Assembly: GCF_014201145.1 (NCBI RefSeq)
Contig: NZ_JACHDP010000001.1
Coordinates: 6,950,532-7,014,531 of the forward strand
DNA: 64,000 bases
Source: Micromonospora parathelypteridis
Lineage (GTDB): Bacteria; Actinomycetota; Actinomycetes; Mycobacteriales; Micromonosporaceae
Direction: 5' to 3'
The position numbers were made by a program, and so were the translations under genes. The notes under the pieces are model-generated. The model made no database searches and was not told the DNA's origin. It saw only the letters and a program-made list of their open reading frames with translations. Positions 25,552 through 36,488 of the stretch are shown here, piece by piece. Position 1 is the stretch's first letter; each line of letters starts with the position of its first letter.

Positions 25552-26822
25552 GCCGCCACCGTCCCGGGCAGCCGGCGGAACACCATCGCGGACTGGAAGC
25601 CACCGAACCCGCTGCCCACCGACAGCGCGACGTCCACGGGGACCTCCCGCGCCTCGTTCGGTACGTAGTCCAGGTCGCACTCCGGATCCCGGGTGCTCCA
25701 GTTCGCCGTCGGCGGCACCACACCGAACTCGATGGCCAGTGCGCAGGCGGCCATCTCGATCGACCCGATCGCGCCGAGCGAATGCCCGACCATCGACTTG
25801 ATCGAGCTGATCGGTACCCGGTAGGCGGCCTGGCCCAGCGCCCGTTTGAACGCGGCCGTCTCGTGCCGGTCGTTCTGCCGGGTGCCCGAGCCGTGCGCGC
25901 TGATGTAGGAGACCTGCTCGGGAAGGATCCGCCCCTGCTTGAGCGCGTCGGTGACGGCGAGGCCCATCTCCAGACCGTCCGGCCGCAGCCCGGTCATGTG
26001 GTAACCGTTGCTGCGGCTGGCGTAACCGGCCACCTCGCAGTAGATGTGCGCGCCCCGGCGCCGGGCATGCCCGGCCTCCTCCAACACCAGCACCGCCCCA
26101 CCCTCGGCCAGCACGAACCCGTGCCGGTCGGCGTCGAACGGGCGGGAGGCGTGCGCCGGGTCGTCGTTGTCCGGGCTGGTCGCCTTGATCGCGTCGAACG
26201 AGGCGACAGTGACCGGCGAGATCGGCGAGTCGGACGCACCGGCCAGCATCACGTCCGCCTCACCGTCCACGATCATCTGATGGGCGTAGCCGATGGCGTC
26301 GATGCCGGAGGTGCAGCCGGTGGACACCACCTGCGCCGGGCCGTGCAGCCCGTGCCGGCAGGCCACGTCGGCGGCGAGGCTGCTGGGCACCAGCGCCTGA
26401 TAGAGGTACGGGCCACCGCGCGCCCCATCGACCAGCCACCGCTGGCCGTGCTCGCTGACGGTGACGTACTCCTGCTCCAGCGCCATCGTGCCGCCCACGG
26501 CGGTGCCGAGCACCACCCCGGCCCGGTTCCGCTCGGCGTCGGTCAGCACCAACCCGGCATCGGCGACGGCCTCCGCGGAACAGGCCAGCGCGAACTGCAC
26601 GTACCGGTCGGCCCGGCGTCGTTCGGCCTCGGTGAGCCCCGCGGCGATCGGGTCGAAGTCGCACTCCGCGGCGATCTGCGAACGGAACGCCGACGGGTCG
26701 AAGAAGCTGATCCGCCGGGTGGCGGTCCGCCCCTCGGTGATGGTCTTCCAGAACCGGTCCCGGCTGGCGCCGCCGGGGGCGACCACCCCGACCCCGGTCA
26801 CCACCGTGCGGCGCCCAGTCAT
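25548..26822 (-). CDS. type II polyketide synthase KS-alpha (ketosynthase)
   Basis: 424 aa, ATG at 26822 with CGAGGTGG upstream. The catalytic Cys170 lies in [17 protein letters not shown]; the catalytic histidines are in [15 protein letters not shown] and [15 protein letters not shown]. The SAHGSGT-x-QNDRHET form is what I associate with WhiE-like spore-pigment ketosynthases, as opposed to the NAHGTST form common in antibiotic clusters (from memory). It condenses malonyl units on the ACP with KS-beta. The stop overlaps the KS-beta start by four bases. Confidence 0.95.
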   Translation of the reverse strand: MTGRRTVVTGVGVVAPGGASRDRFWKTITEGRTATRRISFFDPSAFRSQIAAECDFDPIAAGLTEAERRRADRYVQFALACSAEAVADAGLVLTDAERNRAGVVLGTAVGGTMALEQEYVTVSEHGQRWLVDGARGGPYLYQALVPSSLAADVACRHGLHGPAQVVSTGCTSGIDAIGYAHQMIVDGEADVMLAGASDSPISPVTVASFDAIKATSPDNDDPAHASRPFDADRHGFVLAEGGAVLVLEEAGHARRRGAHIYCEVAGYASRSNGYHMTGLRPDGLEMGLAVTDALKQGRILPEQVSYISAHGSGTRQNDRHETAAFKRALGQAAYRVPISSIKSMVGHSLGAIGSIEMAACALAIEFGVVPPTANWSTRDPECDLDYVPNEAREVPVDVALSVGSGFGGFQSAMVFRRLPGTVAA

Positions 26823-26877
26823 GTCGCCACCTCGGTTCGCGACTGCGGGGCTCGCAAACCCGGCTCACTCCTCGCGC

Positions 26878-29469
<2,592 letters not shown>

Positions 29470-29488
29470 GGTCAACCACCCTGCGCGG

Positions 29489-30022
29489 TCATGCCGGGTC
29501 CAACTCGACAAGCGGCTGGTCGTACTCGACGGGGTGGCCGTCCTCGACCAGGATCGCGACCACCCGGCCGGCGCGGTCGGCGGTCACTTCGTTCATCAGC
29601 TTCATCGCCTCGACGATGGCGACCGGTTGGCCCGGGCGGACCAGGTCACCCACGGCGACGAAGGGCTTCGCGCCCGGCTCCGCCGCCCGGTAGAAGGTGC
29701 CGACGATGGGTGCCCGCACCGCGGCACGCCCCGGCACCGCCGGCCAGTTCAGCGCCGCTGGTGGGCCGGCTGGGGACGCGCCCGGCGGCACCGCCGCCTC
29801 GGCAACCTCGGGAGGTACGTCCGCTCGGGCCGGGTCTTCGGGGTGCCACTCGACCTCGAGCACCGCCGGCCCGCTGCGTAGCCGGATCCGACGCACCGGC
29901 CCGGCCAGTTCGGCGATCAGGTGCTGTGCCTGCCGACGCAACCCGGCCAGCGCCTCCTCGCCGCTCACCCCGGCGTCGTGGGTCGCCTCGACGGTCGTCA
30001 TCGCCCCGTCGCCGGTGGTCAC
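29489..30022 (-). CDS. accB: biotin carboxyl carrier protein of acetyl-CoA carboxylase
   Basis: GTG at 30022 overlaps the carboxyltransferase stop (GTGA); an ATG seven codons later is an alternative. 177 aa: an N-terminal helical region, a Pro/Ala linker (about 60-100), and a biotinyl domain with the canonical VEAMKLMNEV (biotinylated Lys at about 141) and the thumb-containing YRAAEPGAKPFVAVGD, as in E. coli-type AccB. It shuttles carboxybiotin between the biotin carboxylase and carboxyltransferase encoded on either side. Confidence 0.93.
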   Translation of the reverse strand: MTTGDGAMTTVEATHDAGVSGEEALAGLRRQAQHLIAELAGPVRRIRLRSGPAVLEVEWHPEDPARADVPPEVAEAAVPPGASPAGPPAALNWPAVPGRAAVRAPIVGTFYRAAEPGAKPFVAVGDLVRPGQPVAIVEAMKLMNEVTADRAGRVVAILVEDGHPVEYDQPLVELDPA

Positions 30023-31770
30023 CGCACACCTGCCCGGGCACCGGCGCGGGTCGCGCCGAACCGCCGGAAGCGCTGCCGGCGCAGGCGGACCAGCATGGCG
30101 GGCGGCACGTCCAGCAGCGGCAGCAGATTGGTCAGCAAGGCCGCGCGCAACCGGTGGGCGGTCTCCGCCGGATCGTCGTGCGCGGCGGTCGACGGCTCCG
30201 GCACGACCTCGTCGACCACGCCGAGCCGGCACAGGTCGGGTGCGGTCAGTCGCAGCGCCCGGGCGGCCTGCGGCGCCGCCGACCGGTCCGGCCAGAGGAT
30301 GGCCGCACAGCCCTCGGGGCTGATCACCGAGTAGACGGCGTTCTCCAGCATCAGCACCCGGTCGGCGACCGCCAACGCGAGCGCGCCGCCGCTGCCGCCC
30401 TCTCCGGTGATCACCGCGAGCACGGGGGTGGGCAACACGGTGAGGGTGAGGATGTTCTCCGCGATGGCCGCCGCCTGGCCCTGCTCCTCGGCGCTCACCC
30501 CGGGGTCGGCGCCGGGGGTGTCCACGAGAGTGACCACGGGCAGGCCGAGCCGGGCGGCGAGGCGCATCAGCCGCAGCGCCTTGCGGTGCCCGGCCGGGCT
30601 GGCCATACCGAAGTTGTGCGCCACCAGTTCGGCGGTGGTGTGGCCCTTCTGATGGCCGATGACCATTACGTGCCGGTCCGCCAACCGCGCCACACCGCCC
30701 ACGATGGCCGGGCAGTCCCCGCCGAGCCGATCGCCGTGCAGCTCCACGAACCCGTCGAAGACCGAGTCGAGGTAGTCCAGCGTGGTGGGTCGACCGGGGT
30801 GTCGAGCCATCCGGACGGTGTCCCACGCGTCGCGTACCGCCGGGGCTGCTGGGGTGGTCGGCGGCGTCACGGCGGCCGCCGGGTCCGCCGACGCCGCGCC
30901 GTCGCCGGTGAGGCGCTCGCGAAGCGGTGCCGGCTCCTGCCGGGGTACGGGCGGACGGGCGGCGCGGGCCGGACTGGTGGCGGCGAGCAGCGCCCCCAGC
31001 CGTCCGCGCAGCGACCGGCGCTGCACCACCATGTCGACCTGCCCGTGCCGGAGCAGCACGTCGGCGGTCTGGAAGCCCTCCGGCAGTGCGCGGCCGGTGA
31101 CCTGGCGGATCACCCGGGGGCCGGCGAAGCCCATTCGCGCGCCGCTCTCGGCGAGCACCAGATCGGTGTTGGTGGCGAACGACGCGGCGACCCCGCCGTA
31201 GGTCGGATCGGTGAGGACGCTCACGGTGAGCAGACCCGCCTCGCGCAGCGCGGCGATGGCCTGACTGACGGTGGCCATCTGCATCAGTGACAGCGCGCCC
31301 TCCTGCATCCGCGCACCGCCGGAGGCGGTGATCAGGATGAGCGGGATGCGGTCGTCCAGTGCCCGTTCGGCGGCGCGGGTGATCAGCTCACCCACCGCGC
31401 AGCCCAGGCTGCCGCCGAGGAAGCGGAAGTCCATCACCGCCAACACGGCCGGGTGCCCACCGATGGTGGCCGTGGCGCAGACGACCGCCTCGGCCAGGCC
31501 GGTGCTGGCCCGCGCGGCGCTGAGCCGGTGCGCGTACGGCAGCACGTCGACGAAGTCGAGCGGGTCCGCCTCGGGCAGTTGGTCGGGCAGTGGGCGCAGC
31601 GATCCCGGGTCGACGAGTTGGCGCAGGCGCTCCGGGGCGGCGAGTCGGGCATGCTCGCCACACTCCGGGCAGACGTCCAGGTTGCGGCGTAACCGTTTGC
31701 GGTAGAGCAGGCTCGCGCAGCCGGCGCAGCGGGACCAGAGCTGATCCTCGCGTGGCGCGGTGGCCGTCAC
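30019..31770 (-). CDS. accDA: acetyl-CoA carboxylase carboxyltransferase, fused beta-alpha subunits
   Basis: GTG at 31770 overlaps the TcmI-type cyclase stop (GTGA); 583 aa. The N-terminal half is AccD: a four-Cys zinc finger (C15, C18, C34, C37) and ASGGARMQEGALSLMQM, DPTYGGVAASFA. From about residue 325 the AccA half begins (VRMARHPGRPTTLDYLDSVFDGFVELHGDR) with HQKGHTTAELVAHNFGMASPAGHRKALRLM, VDTPGADPGVSAEEQGQA and GEGGSGGALALA. It transfers CO2 from carboxybiotin to acetyl-CoA, providing malonyl-CoA inside the polyketide operon. Confidence 0.93.
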   Translation of the reverse strand: MTATAPREDQLWSRCAGCASLLYRKRLRRNLDVCPECGEHARLAAPERLRQLVDPGSLRPLPDQLPEADPLDFVDVLPYAHRLSAARASTGLAEAVVCATATIGGHPAVLAVMDFRFLGGSLGCAVGELITRAAERALDDRIPLILITASGGARMQEGALSLMQMATVSQAIAALREAGLLTVSVLTDPTYGGVAASFATNTDLVLAESGARMGFAGPRVIRQVTGRALPEGFQTADVLLRHGQVDMVVQRRSLRGRLGALLAATSPARAARPPVPRQEPAPLRERLTGDGAASADPAAAVTPPTTPAAPAVRDAWDTVRMARHPGRPTTLDYLDSVFDGFVELHGDRLGGDCPAIVGGVARLADRHVMVIGHQKGHTTAELVAHNFGMASPAGHRKALRLMRLAARLGLPVVTLVDTPGADPGVSAEEQGQAAAIAENILTLTVLPTPVLAVITGEGGSGGALALAVADRVLMLENAVYSVISPEGCAAILWPDRSAAPQAARALRLTAPDLCRLGVVDEVVPEPSTAAHDDPAETAHRLRAALLTNLLPLLDVPPAMLVRLRRQRFRRFGATRAGARAGVR

Positions 31771-32105
31771 GACCGCCGCCGGGCGTCCGGGGCGTCGAAC
31801 CGGTAGAAGCACTGCGCCATCGCGTCGCGCGGTGAGCGCCAGGTCGACAGGTACGGCGACACGTACGGACGCAGGCGCTCGCTGACCCGGATGAACTCGG
31901 GGTGGCCGCGGGCGCCCTCCACGGCGCTCTCGGCCGGCTGCTCGGTCTCAAGCAGGTGCACGTACAGGTCGTGCAGCCGGTACAGCGAGCGGTGCCGGAC
32001 GCCGACCAGGCGCGGCAACTCCGTCGCGTCCGACTCGGCGAAGATCTCGGCGACCCGCTCCTCGGCGGTCGGATCCACCTTCGCGACGATCAGCGATCGA
32101 TCCAT
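31767..32105 (-). CDS. TcmI-family polyketide cyclase (WhiE ORFVII-like), copy 1
   Basis: 112 aa from the ATG at 32105 (GGGGGAGG upstream), first gene of the nine-gene minus-strand operon. Typical of the family: a short ferredoxin-like protein with VAEIFAESDATELPRLVGVRHRSLYRLHDLYVHLLE (conserved pieces FAESDAT, RHRSLYRLHDLYVH) and the C-terminal STWRSPRDAMAQCFYRFD. It folds or closes rings of the nascent polyketide. A close paralogue lies across the divergent promoter at 33437. Confidence 0.9.
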   Translation of the reverse strand: MDRSLIVAKVDPTAEERVAEIFAESDATELPRLVGVRHRSLYRLHDLYVHLLETEQPAESAVEGARGHPEFIRVSERLRPYVSPYLSTWRSPRDAMAQCFYRFDAPDARRRS

Positions 32106-32222
32106 GCTGGGCCTCCCCCACAGCGTCCGGGCGGCGACGGGTGAACCCCGTACGCGCTGGACGACTTCCGCCACGATGCGGCAATCCTCGTCACGGCGGC
32201 GTCACCGCACAGGCCCAACCAG

Positions 32223-32253
32223 CGACGCTGCATGGTGACGCTGCGTTGACGCA
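32223..32253 (+). promoter_or_regulatory. SARP-like heptamer direct repeats
   Basis: CGACGCT (32223-32229), TGACGCT (32236-32242) and TGACGCA (32247-32253). The last two have the 11-bp period (heptamer plus 4-bp spacer) typical of SARP operators. A -10-like TATTAG starts seven bases downstream at 32261, close to the 8-bp spacing reported for SARP-activated promoters. The SARP-type gene at 32549 is the obvious candidate binder; this is inference. Confidence 0.5.
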
Positions 32254-32367
32254 ACCTGTGTATTAGCTATGCGTCCCCGCAACCAGATGCGGCAGGCCAC
32301 AGAGACATTTGGGCAGTTCAGAACCGATCTCAGGTTGACTGTCGCCAATAGAAGGTCCACGACGGCG

Positions 32368-32395
32368 TTGACTCACCGTGAGCGCTATTGATAAT
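32368..32395 (+). promoter_or_regulatory. vegetative-type promoter for the SARP-type regulator gene
   Basis: TTGACT (32368-32373) and GATAAT (32390-32395) with a 16-bp spacer form the best sigma-70-like promoter in the window. Transcription would start near 32402, leaving a leader of about 147 nt before the GTG at 32549. Confidence 0.65.
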
Positions 32396-32548
32396 CTTCA
32401 CCGTGGTCAGCCCGGCCGCCTCGACGGGGCGGGGCCGCGCCCGGCAGCCGTGGGCCGCGCCCCACCGGGGGGCCGACAGTGGCGTCACGGGCAACCTATC
32501 CGGGACACAGCAGACAGTCGGGACGAGCGTTCCGCAGGGGGTGCCGCC

Positions 32549-33346
32549 GTGACCGCTGATCCGTCCGTGCCGACCGCCGGCGACCCGCCCGAGGAGGGCG
32601 TCTCGCTGCACCTGCTCGGCGGCTTCCGGCTACTCCGCGAGGCGGTGCCGGTCGTGGTGCCGCGCGGGCTGCAACGGGTGATCGCGCTGATCGGACTGCG
32701 CCCCGGCGCCACCCGCAGCCAACTCGCGGGGCTGCTCTGGCCCGACGCCTCGGAGGAACGGGCCCTGTCCTCACTGCGCACCGCGCTGTGGCGACTTCGG
32801 CAGGACCCGTGCTGCCCGATGACCATCGCCAGCGACACCGTACGGCTCGGCCCGGCGGTCCGGCTCGACGTGGACGACCTGGTCGGCACCGCGGCCCGGG
32901 TCCGTGACGGCGACGACCCACGCATCGCGGCCGGAGCGCTCGCCGCCGGCCGGCACGACCTCCTGCCCGGTTGGTACGACGACTGGGTGTTGCTGGACCG
33001 GGAGAGACTGCGCCAACTCCGCCTGCACATGCTGGAGCAGGTGGCCGGGCAACACCTGACCGCGGGGCGGCACGGCGAGGCCCTCGAAGCCGCGCTGGAG
33101 GCGATGGCCGCCGAGCCGTTACGGGAGACGCCCCACCGACTGGTGGTCCGCATCCACCTGGCCGAGGGCAACGCCTTCGAAGCGGTGCACGCCTTCTACG
33201 TCTACCGGGACCTGCTGCGCAGGGAGTTACGCCTGGAGCCGAGCCCCGCGATGAGCGCCCTGCTCGACGACACGCTCGCCCCGATCCGCCAGGCCACCCG
33301 GGGAGCCGTCACCGACCGCCCGTCACCAGCCGGTCGGCGTACGTGA
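32549..33346 (+). CDS. SARP/BTAD-family transcriptional activator of the polyketide locus
   Basis: GTG at 32549 with AGGGGG upstream gives 265 aa; the longer frame upstream lies in the promoter region. Residues of about 15-100 form an OmpR-like winged helix (LHLLGGFRLLREA, TRSQLAGLLWPDASEERALSSLRTALWRLR), followed by a bacterial transcriptional activator (BTAD) TPR-like domain (ETPHRLVVRIHLAEGNAFEAVHAFYVYRDLLRRELRLEPSPAM). Small SARPs activate antibiotic and pigment clusters by binding phased heptamers near -35. Position between the divergent gene sets suggests control of both. Confidence 0.88.
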   Translation: MTADPSVPTAGDPPEEGVSLHLLGGFRLLREAVPVVVPRGLQRVIALIGLRPGATRSQLAGLLWPDASEERALSSLRTALWRLRQDPCCPMTIASDTVRLGPAVRLDVDDLVGTAARVRDGDDPRIAAGALAAGRHDLLPGWYDDWVLLDRERLRQLRLHMLEQVAGQHLTAGRHGEALEAALEAMAAEPLRETPHRLVVRIHLAEGNAFEAVHAFYVYRDLLRRELRLEPSPAMSALLDDTLAPIRQATRGAVTDRPSPAGRRT

Positions 33347-33436
33347 CGGAGATGTGACAGGCGCTGCGGCACGGTGGGCGCACAGAGCACGTGGCGCCGA
33401 TCCGAGGGTCGCGAAGCCACCGGCGGAAGGGGTCCC

Positions 33437-33787
33437 ATGAGTCGTCTACTGATCGTCAGCCGGATCATCCCGGGCGCGGAGGGGCGGGTCGCGCAGATCT
33501 TCGCCGAATCCGACGCCACCGACCTCCCCGGTCTGACCGGCGTCACGCACCGGTCCCTGTACTGCCTGCACGACCTGTACGTCCACGTCCTGGAGACCTC
33601 GGACGACGTCGACCCGGACGCGCTCGCGGCCGCCCGCAACCACCCGCTCTTCCAGCAGGTCAACGAGCGGCTCTCCGCGCACACGTCGCCGTACCTGCCG
33701 ACCTGGCGCTCCCCCCGTGACGCGATCGCCGGCTGCTTCTACCGGTGGGACGCCACCCCCGCGCCCGCCGCGCGCCCGGCCGGCTGA
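33437..33787 (+). CDS. TcmI-family polyketide cyclase, copy 2
   Basis: ATG at 33437 (GGAAGGGG upstream); 116 aa. It is clearly paralogous to the 112-aa protein at 31767: FAESDATDLPGLTGVTHRSLYCLHDLYVHVLE and TWRSPRDAIAGCFYRWD line up without large gaps. Its stop is one base before the FAD hydroxylase start, so the two are an operon with the SARP gene. Two TcmI-type proteins in one locus suggest two separate ring closures or a heteromeric cyclase. Confidence 0.9.
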   Translation: MSRLLIVSRIIPGAEGRVAQIFAESDATDLPGLTGVTHRSLYCLHDLYVHVLETSDDVDPDALAAARNHPLFQQVNERLSAHTSPYLPTWRSPRDAIAGCFYRWDATPAPAARPAG

Positions 33788-33788
33788 C

Positions 33789-35138
33789 ATGTCGTCCGCG
33801 CCACCGCACGTCCTCATCATCGGCGCCGGCACGGGCGGACTGTGCCTGGCGCACGGCCTGCGCCGCGCCGGGATCAGCGTCGCCGTCTACGAACGGCACC
33901 GCAACCGCTCCGAAGGGCTGCTCGGCTACCGGGTGGGCATCGGCCCGACCGGCAGCCGAGCACTGCGGGAGTGCCTGCCCCCGGAACTGTTCGCCACCTT
34001 CCTGGCCACCTGCGCCCGGCCGCCGCACTACTTCAACGTGGTCACCCAGGGGCTACGCCAGACCGCCTCGTTCGCCCTGCGGCCGAGCGCCGACCCGGTG
34101 CACACCGAACATTCGGTGGCCAGAATGGTGCTGCGCCAGGTGCTACTGACCGGCCTGGACGACGTGGTGCACTTCGACAAGACCTTCACCCACTACGAGC
34201 AGCGCGACGACGGCACGGTCACCGCGTACTTCGCCGACGGCACCAGCGCCACCGGCGATCTGCTGGTGGCGGCGGACGGCACCCACTCGGCGGTGCGCCG
34301 CCAGTACCTGCCGCACGCCGTCACCCGCGACGCCGGCACCATCAACATCGCCACCCGGATCCCACTGACCGCGCACACCCGCGGCCTCGTCCCGGAGCGG
34401 GTCCGTCAGGGCATCTCGCTGATCTTCGGCGTTGGCGGAATGATGGGCGTGCTGCACGTCATGGAGTTCAAGTGGGACGCCCAGCGGGCGATCAAGCGCG
34501 GCGTCGGCGACGCCGACGCCGCGCTGCTGCGGGAATGGCCCGGCCTGTCCCACGACACCACCACCGACAACATCAACCTGATCATCTGGAGTACGGCCCG
34601 CCGCTTCCCGGCCGATGTCATGGAGCGCCGCGGCGAGGACGTACTGCGTGTCGCCCTGGGTCTCACCTCGAACTGGCACTCGAACCTGCGGGAGCTGCTG
34701 ACCCGCGCAGAACCCTCCAGCGCCCTACCGATCAAAGTGTCCACGTCCGAGCCGGTGCCGCCCTGGAAGAGCAGCACCGTCACCATGCTCGGCGACGCCA
34801 TCCACACCATGACCCCTGGTCGCGGGGTCGGCGCGAACACCGCGCTGCGCGACGCCCGCCTGCTCTGCGGGCAACTCAGCCGCGCCGTCGCCGGCGACAA
34901 GACGCTGCTGCAGGCGGTGGCGGACTACGAGGCCGCGATGGTGCCGTACGGCTTCGCGCGGGTCGCCGAATCACTGAACCGCAGCGGCACCAACGGCGAC
35001 GACCGGATGTACCGGCCGGTGGTGGGTCGGCTCGCGCTGGCCGGCGCCCGTGGCTATTTCGGCGTGACCAGCCGGGTGCCACGGCTCCGCCGCCGGTTCG
35101 TCGACGACTTCCACACCTACGAGGGCGACCAGGACTGA
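33789..35138 (+). CDS. FAD-dependent aromatic hydroxylase (WhiE ORFVIII-like)
   Basis: 449 aa, ATG at 33789. Group A flavin monooxygenase signatures: N-terminal VLIIGAGTGGLCLAHGLRRAGISVAVYER (GxGxxG with the acidic end), the middle DLLVAADGTHSAVRR (DG motif), and GDAIHTMTPGRGVGANTALRDARLL (GD motif). It would hydroxylate the aromatic polyketide using NAD(P)H and O2, the role of the WhiE ORFVIII protein in spore-pigment pathways. It converges on the aldolase gene with only 6 bp between the stops. Confidence 0.9.
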   Translation: MSSAPPHVLIIGAGTGGLCLAHGLRRAGISVAVYERHRNRSEGLLGYRVGIGPTGSRALRECLPPELFATFLATCARPPHYFNVVTQGLRQTASFALRPSADPVHTEHSVARMVLRQVLLTGLDDVVHFDKTFTHYEQRDDGTVTAYFADGTSATGDLLVAADGTHSAVRRQYLPHAVTRDAGTINIATRIPLTAHTRGLVPERVRQGISLIFGVGGMMGVLHVMEFKWDAQRAIKRGVGDADAALLREWPGLSHDTTTDNINLIIWSTARRFPADVMERRGEDVLRVALGLTSNWHSNLRELLTRAEPSSALPIKVSTSEPVPPWKSSTVTMLGDAIHTMTPGRGVGANTALRDARLLCGQLSRAVAGDKTLLQAVADYEAAMVPYGFARVAESLNRSGTNGDDRMYRPVVGRLALAGARGYFGVTSRVPRLRRRFVDDFHTYEGDQD

Positions 35139-35144
35139 GCCCGA

Positions 35145-36245
35145 CTATTGCTCGACGACGCGGCCGAGGAAGCGCTCACCTGCCTCGGCGACGTCGTCGG
35201 GGGTCCAGTCGAGGGCGGGTGCGGCGACAGTGACCTCGGCCATCGCCATACCCGGCACGGCGGCGTCCTGCCAGCCGGCGACAAACCACACCTTCTCCTC
35301 TTCGGCGAGTGCGAGCGCGGCGTCGTTGAGCGCTTGCGCCGGGTGGGGTAGCCAGAGGCGGAATCGATGGGTGTGCGGAGGTTCCGGATGCACCCGCGCG
35401 CCGGGAAGCGCGCTGAGCGCGGCAGCGACGGTCCGCGCGTGTCGCACGTAGTCGGGGATGCGCGGCAGTTCCGTGTCGAGACCGGCGAGTGCGCTCAGAG
35501 CGGCTGGCCACTGCTGGAACACCTCGCCGCCGTAGCGGCGCCGCCAGATGCGGGCGTAGGAGGCGAGGTCTGTGGTGCCCGCCAGCACCGCACCGCTGAT
35601 ACCTCCGATCGTCTTGTAGAACGAGACGTAGGTGCTGTCGGCGAGGCCGGCGATCTCATTGAGGGTGTGTGCCAGGTACGGCGTGGATTCCCACACGCGG
35701 GCGCCGTCGAAATGGACCCGGGCACCGACGGCGTGCGCCGCAGCCGCTGCGGCGGCGAGTTCGTCCCAGGTGGGGAGGACGAAACCGGCGTTGCGCAGCG
35801 GGAGTTCCATGACGACGGTGCTCACCGGTTCGGCGAGCGCGGTGATCTCCTCGGCAGTGAGGTTGCGGGGCTCGGTCGTCGGCCAGGTGCTGCGCAGGCC
35901 GCTCAGGTTGGCGTAGGCGTGCCGTTCGTCCGCCTCCAGGTGACCGAGGGGGTGCAGAGCTACCGTCGGGTGACCGGTGCGGTCGGCGCCATAACGCAGT
36001 GCGACCTGCTGGGCCATCGTGCCGGTGGGGAAGAAGACGGCGGCCTCGGTCCCCAGCAGCTCGGCGACGCGTTCTTCCAGCGTGGCCACCGGACCGTCGC
36101 CATAGAAGTCGGGCTGACCATCCAGATCGCCGCCTGCGTCGAGGTCCGCGAGCCGCTCTCTCATGGTCGTGGGCCGGAGGCCGGAGAGGATGTGGTCGCA
36201 GGCGCGCTGCGCGGCAAGCCGACGCTGCCTTGTGTTGTGGGACAT
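35145..36245 (-). CDS. threonine aldolase-like PLP enzyme (beta-eliminating lyase family)
   Basis: ATG at 36245 (GAGGATC upstream); 366 aa. Another ATG at 36266 would add seven residues. Fold-type I PLP features are DFYGDGPVATLEERVAELLGTEAAVFFPTGTMAQQVAL, HLEADERHAYANLSGL, ELPLRNAGFVLPTWDEL, HFDGARVWESTPYLAHTLNEIAGLADSTYVSFYKTIGGISGAVLAG, where FYK holds the PLP lysine and FDGAR the ring-stacking Asp. It probably cleaves threonine or related beta-hydroxy amino acids to glycine and an aldehyde. Codon use is slightly less GC-extreme than neighbours by eye. Confidence 0.85.
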   Translation of the reverse strand: MSHNTRQRRLAAQRACDHILSGLRPTTMRERLADLDAGGDLDGQPDFYGDGPVATLEERVAELLGTEAAVFFPTGTMAQQVALRYGADRTGHPTVALHPLGHLEADERHAYANLSGLRSTWPTTEPRNLTAEEITALAEPVSTVVMELPLRNAGFVLPTWDELAAAAAAAHAVGARVHFDGARVWESTPYLAHTLNEIAGLADSTYVSFYKTIGGISGAVLAGTTDLASYARIWRRRYGGEVFQQWPAALSALAGLDTELPRIPDYVRHARTVAAALSALPGARVHPEPPHTHRFRLWLPHPAQALNDAALALAEEEKVWFVAGWQDAAVPGMAMAEVTVAAPALDWTPDDVAEAGERFLGRVVEQ

Positions 36246-36488
36246 TGGCGGATCCTCGCATGTCATGGCAATAGGGGCCGATCGGTTTTTCTTCGCTGCG
36301 CGCCGCGATCGGCGCGCTTCCCTGCGCCACCTGTCGCAACGTTGCGTTACTCGGCGGACACCCGTTGACGTGCGGTATCCCATCCGGACGCCATCGACCG
36401 ATCCTCTCTGTCATCGGAAATACGCGTGTGCGAAGCTGCGGCGAGTTTTTCTCGCAACTTATCCGACGACATGAGAGGGAGGTTCGCC

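Larger units (their letters stand above)
32106..32548. promoter_or_regulatory. 443-bp divergent control region of the polyketide locus
   Basis: This gene-free stretch separates the two divergent halves of the locus. It holds phased TGACGC repeats (32237-32253), three GTTGAC motifs (32245, 32334 and 32367; the last two 33 bp apart) and a strong plus-strand promoter (32368-32395). A TAATAC hexamer on the minus strand (32259-32264) is a possible -10 for the synthase operon. AT content is locally raised, as expected for a regulated promoter. Confidence 0.6.
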
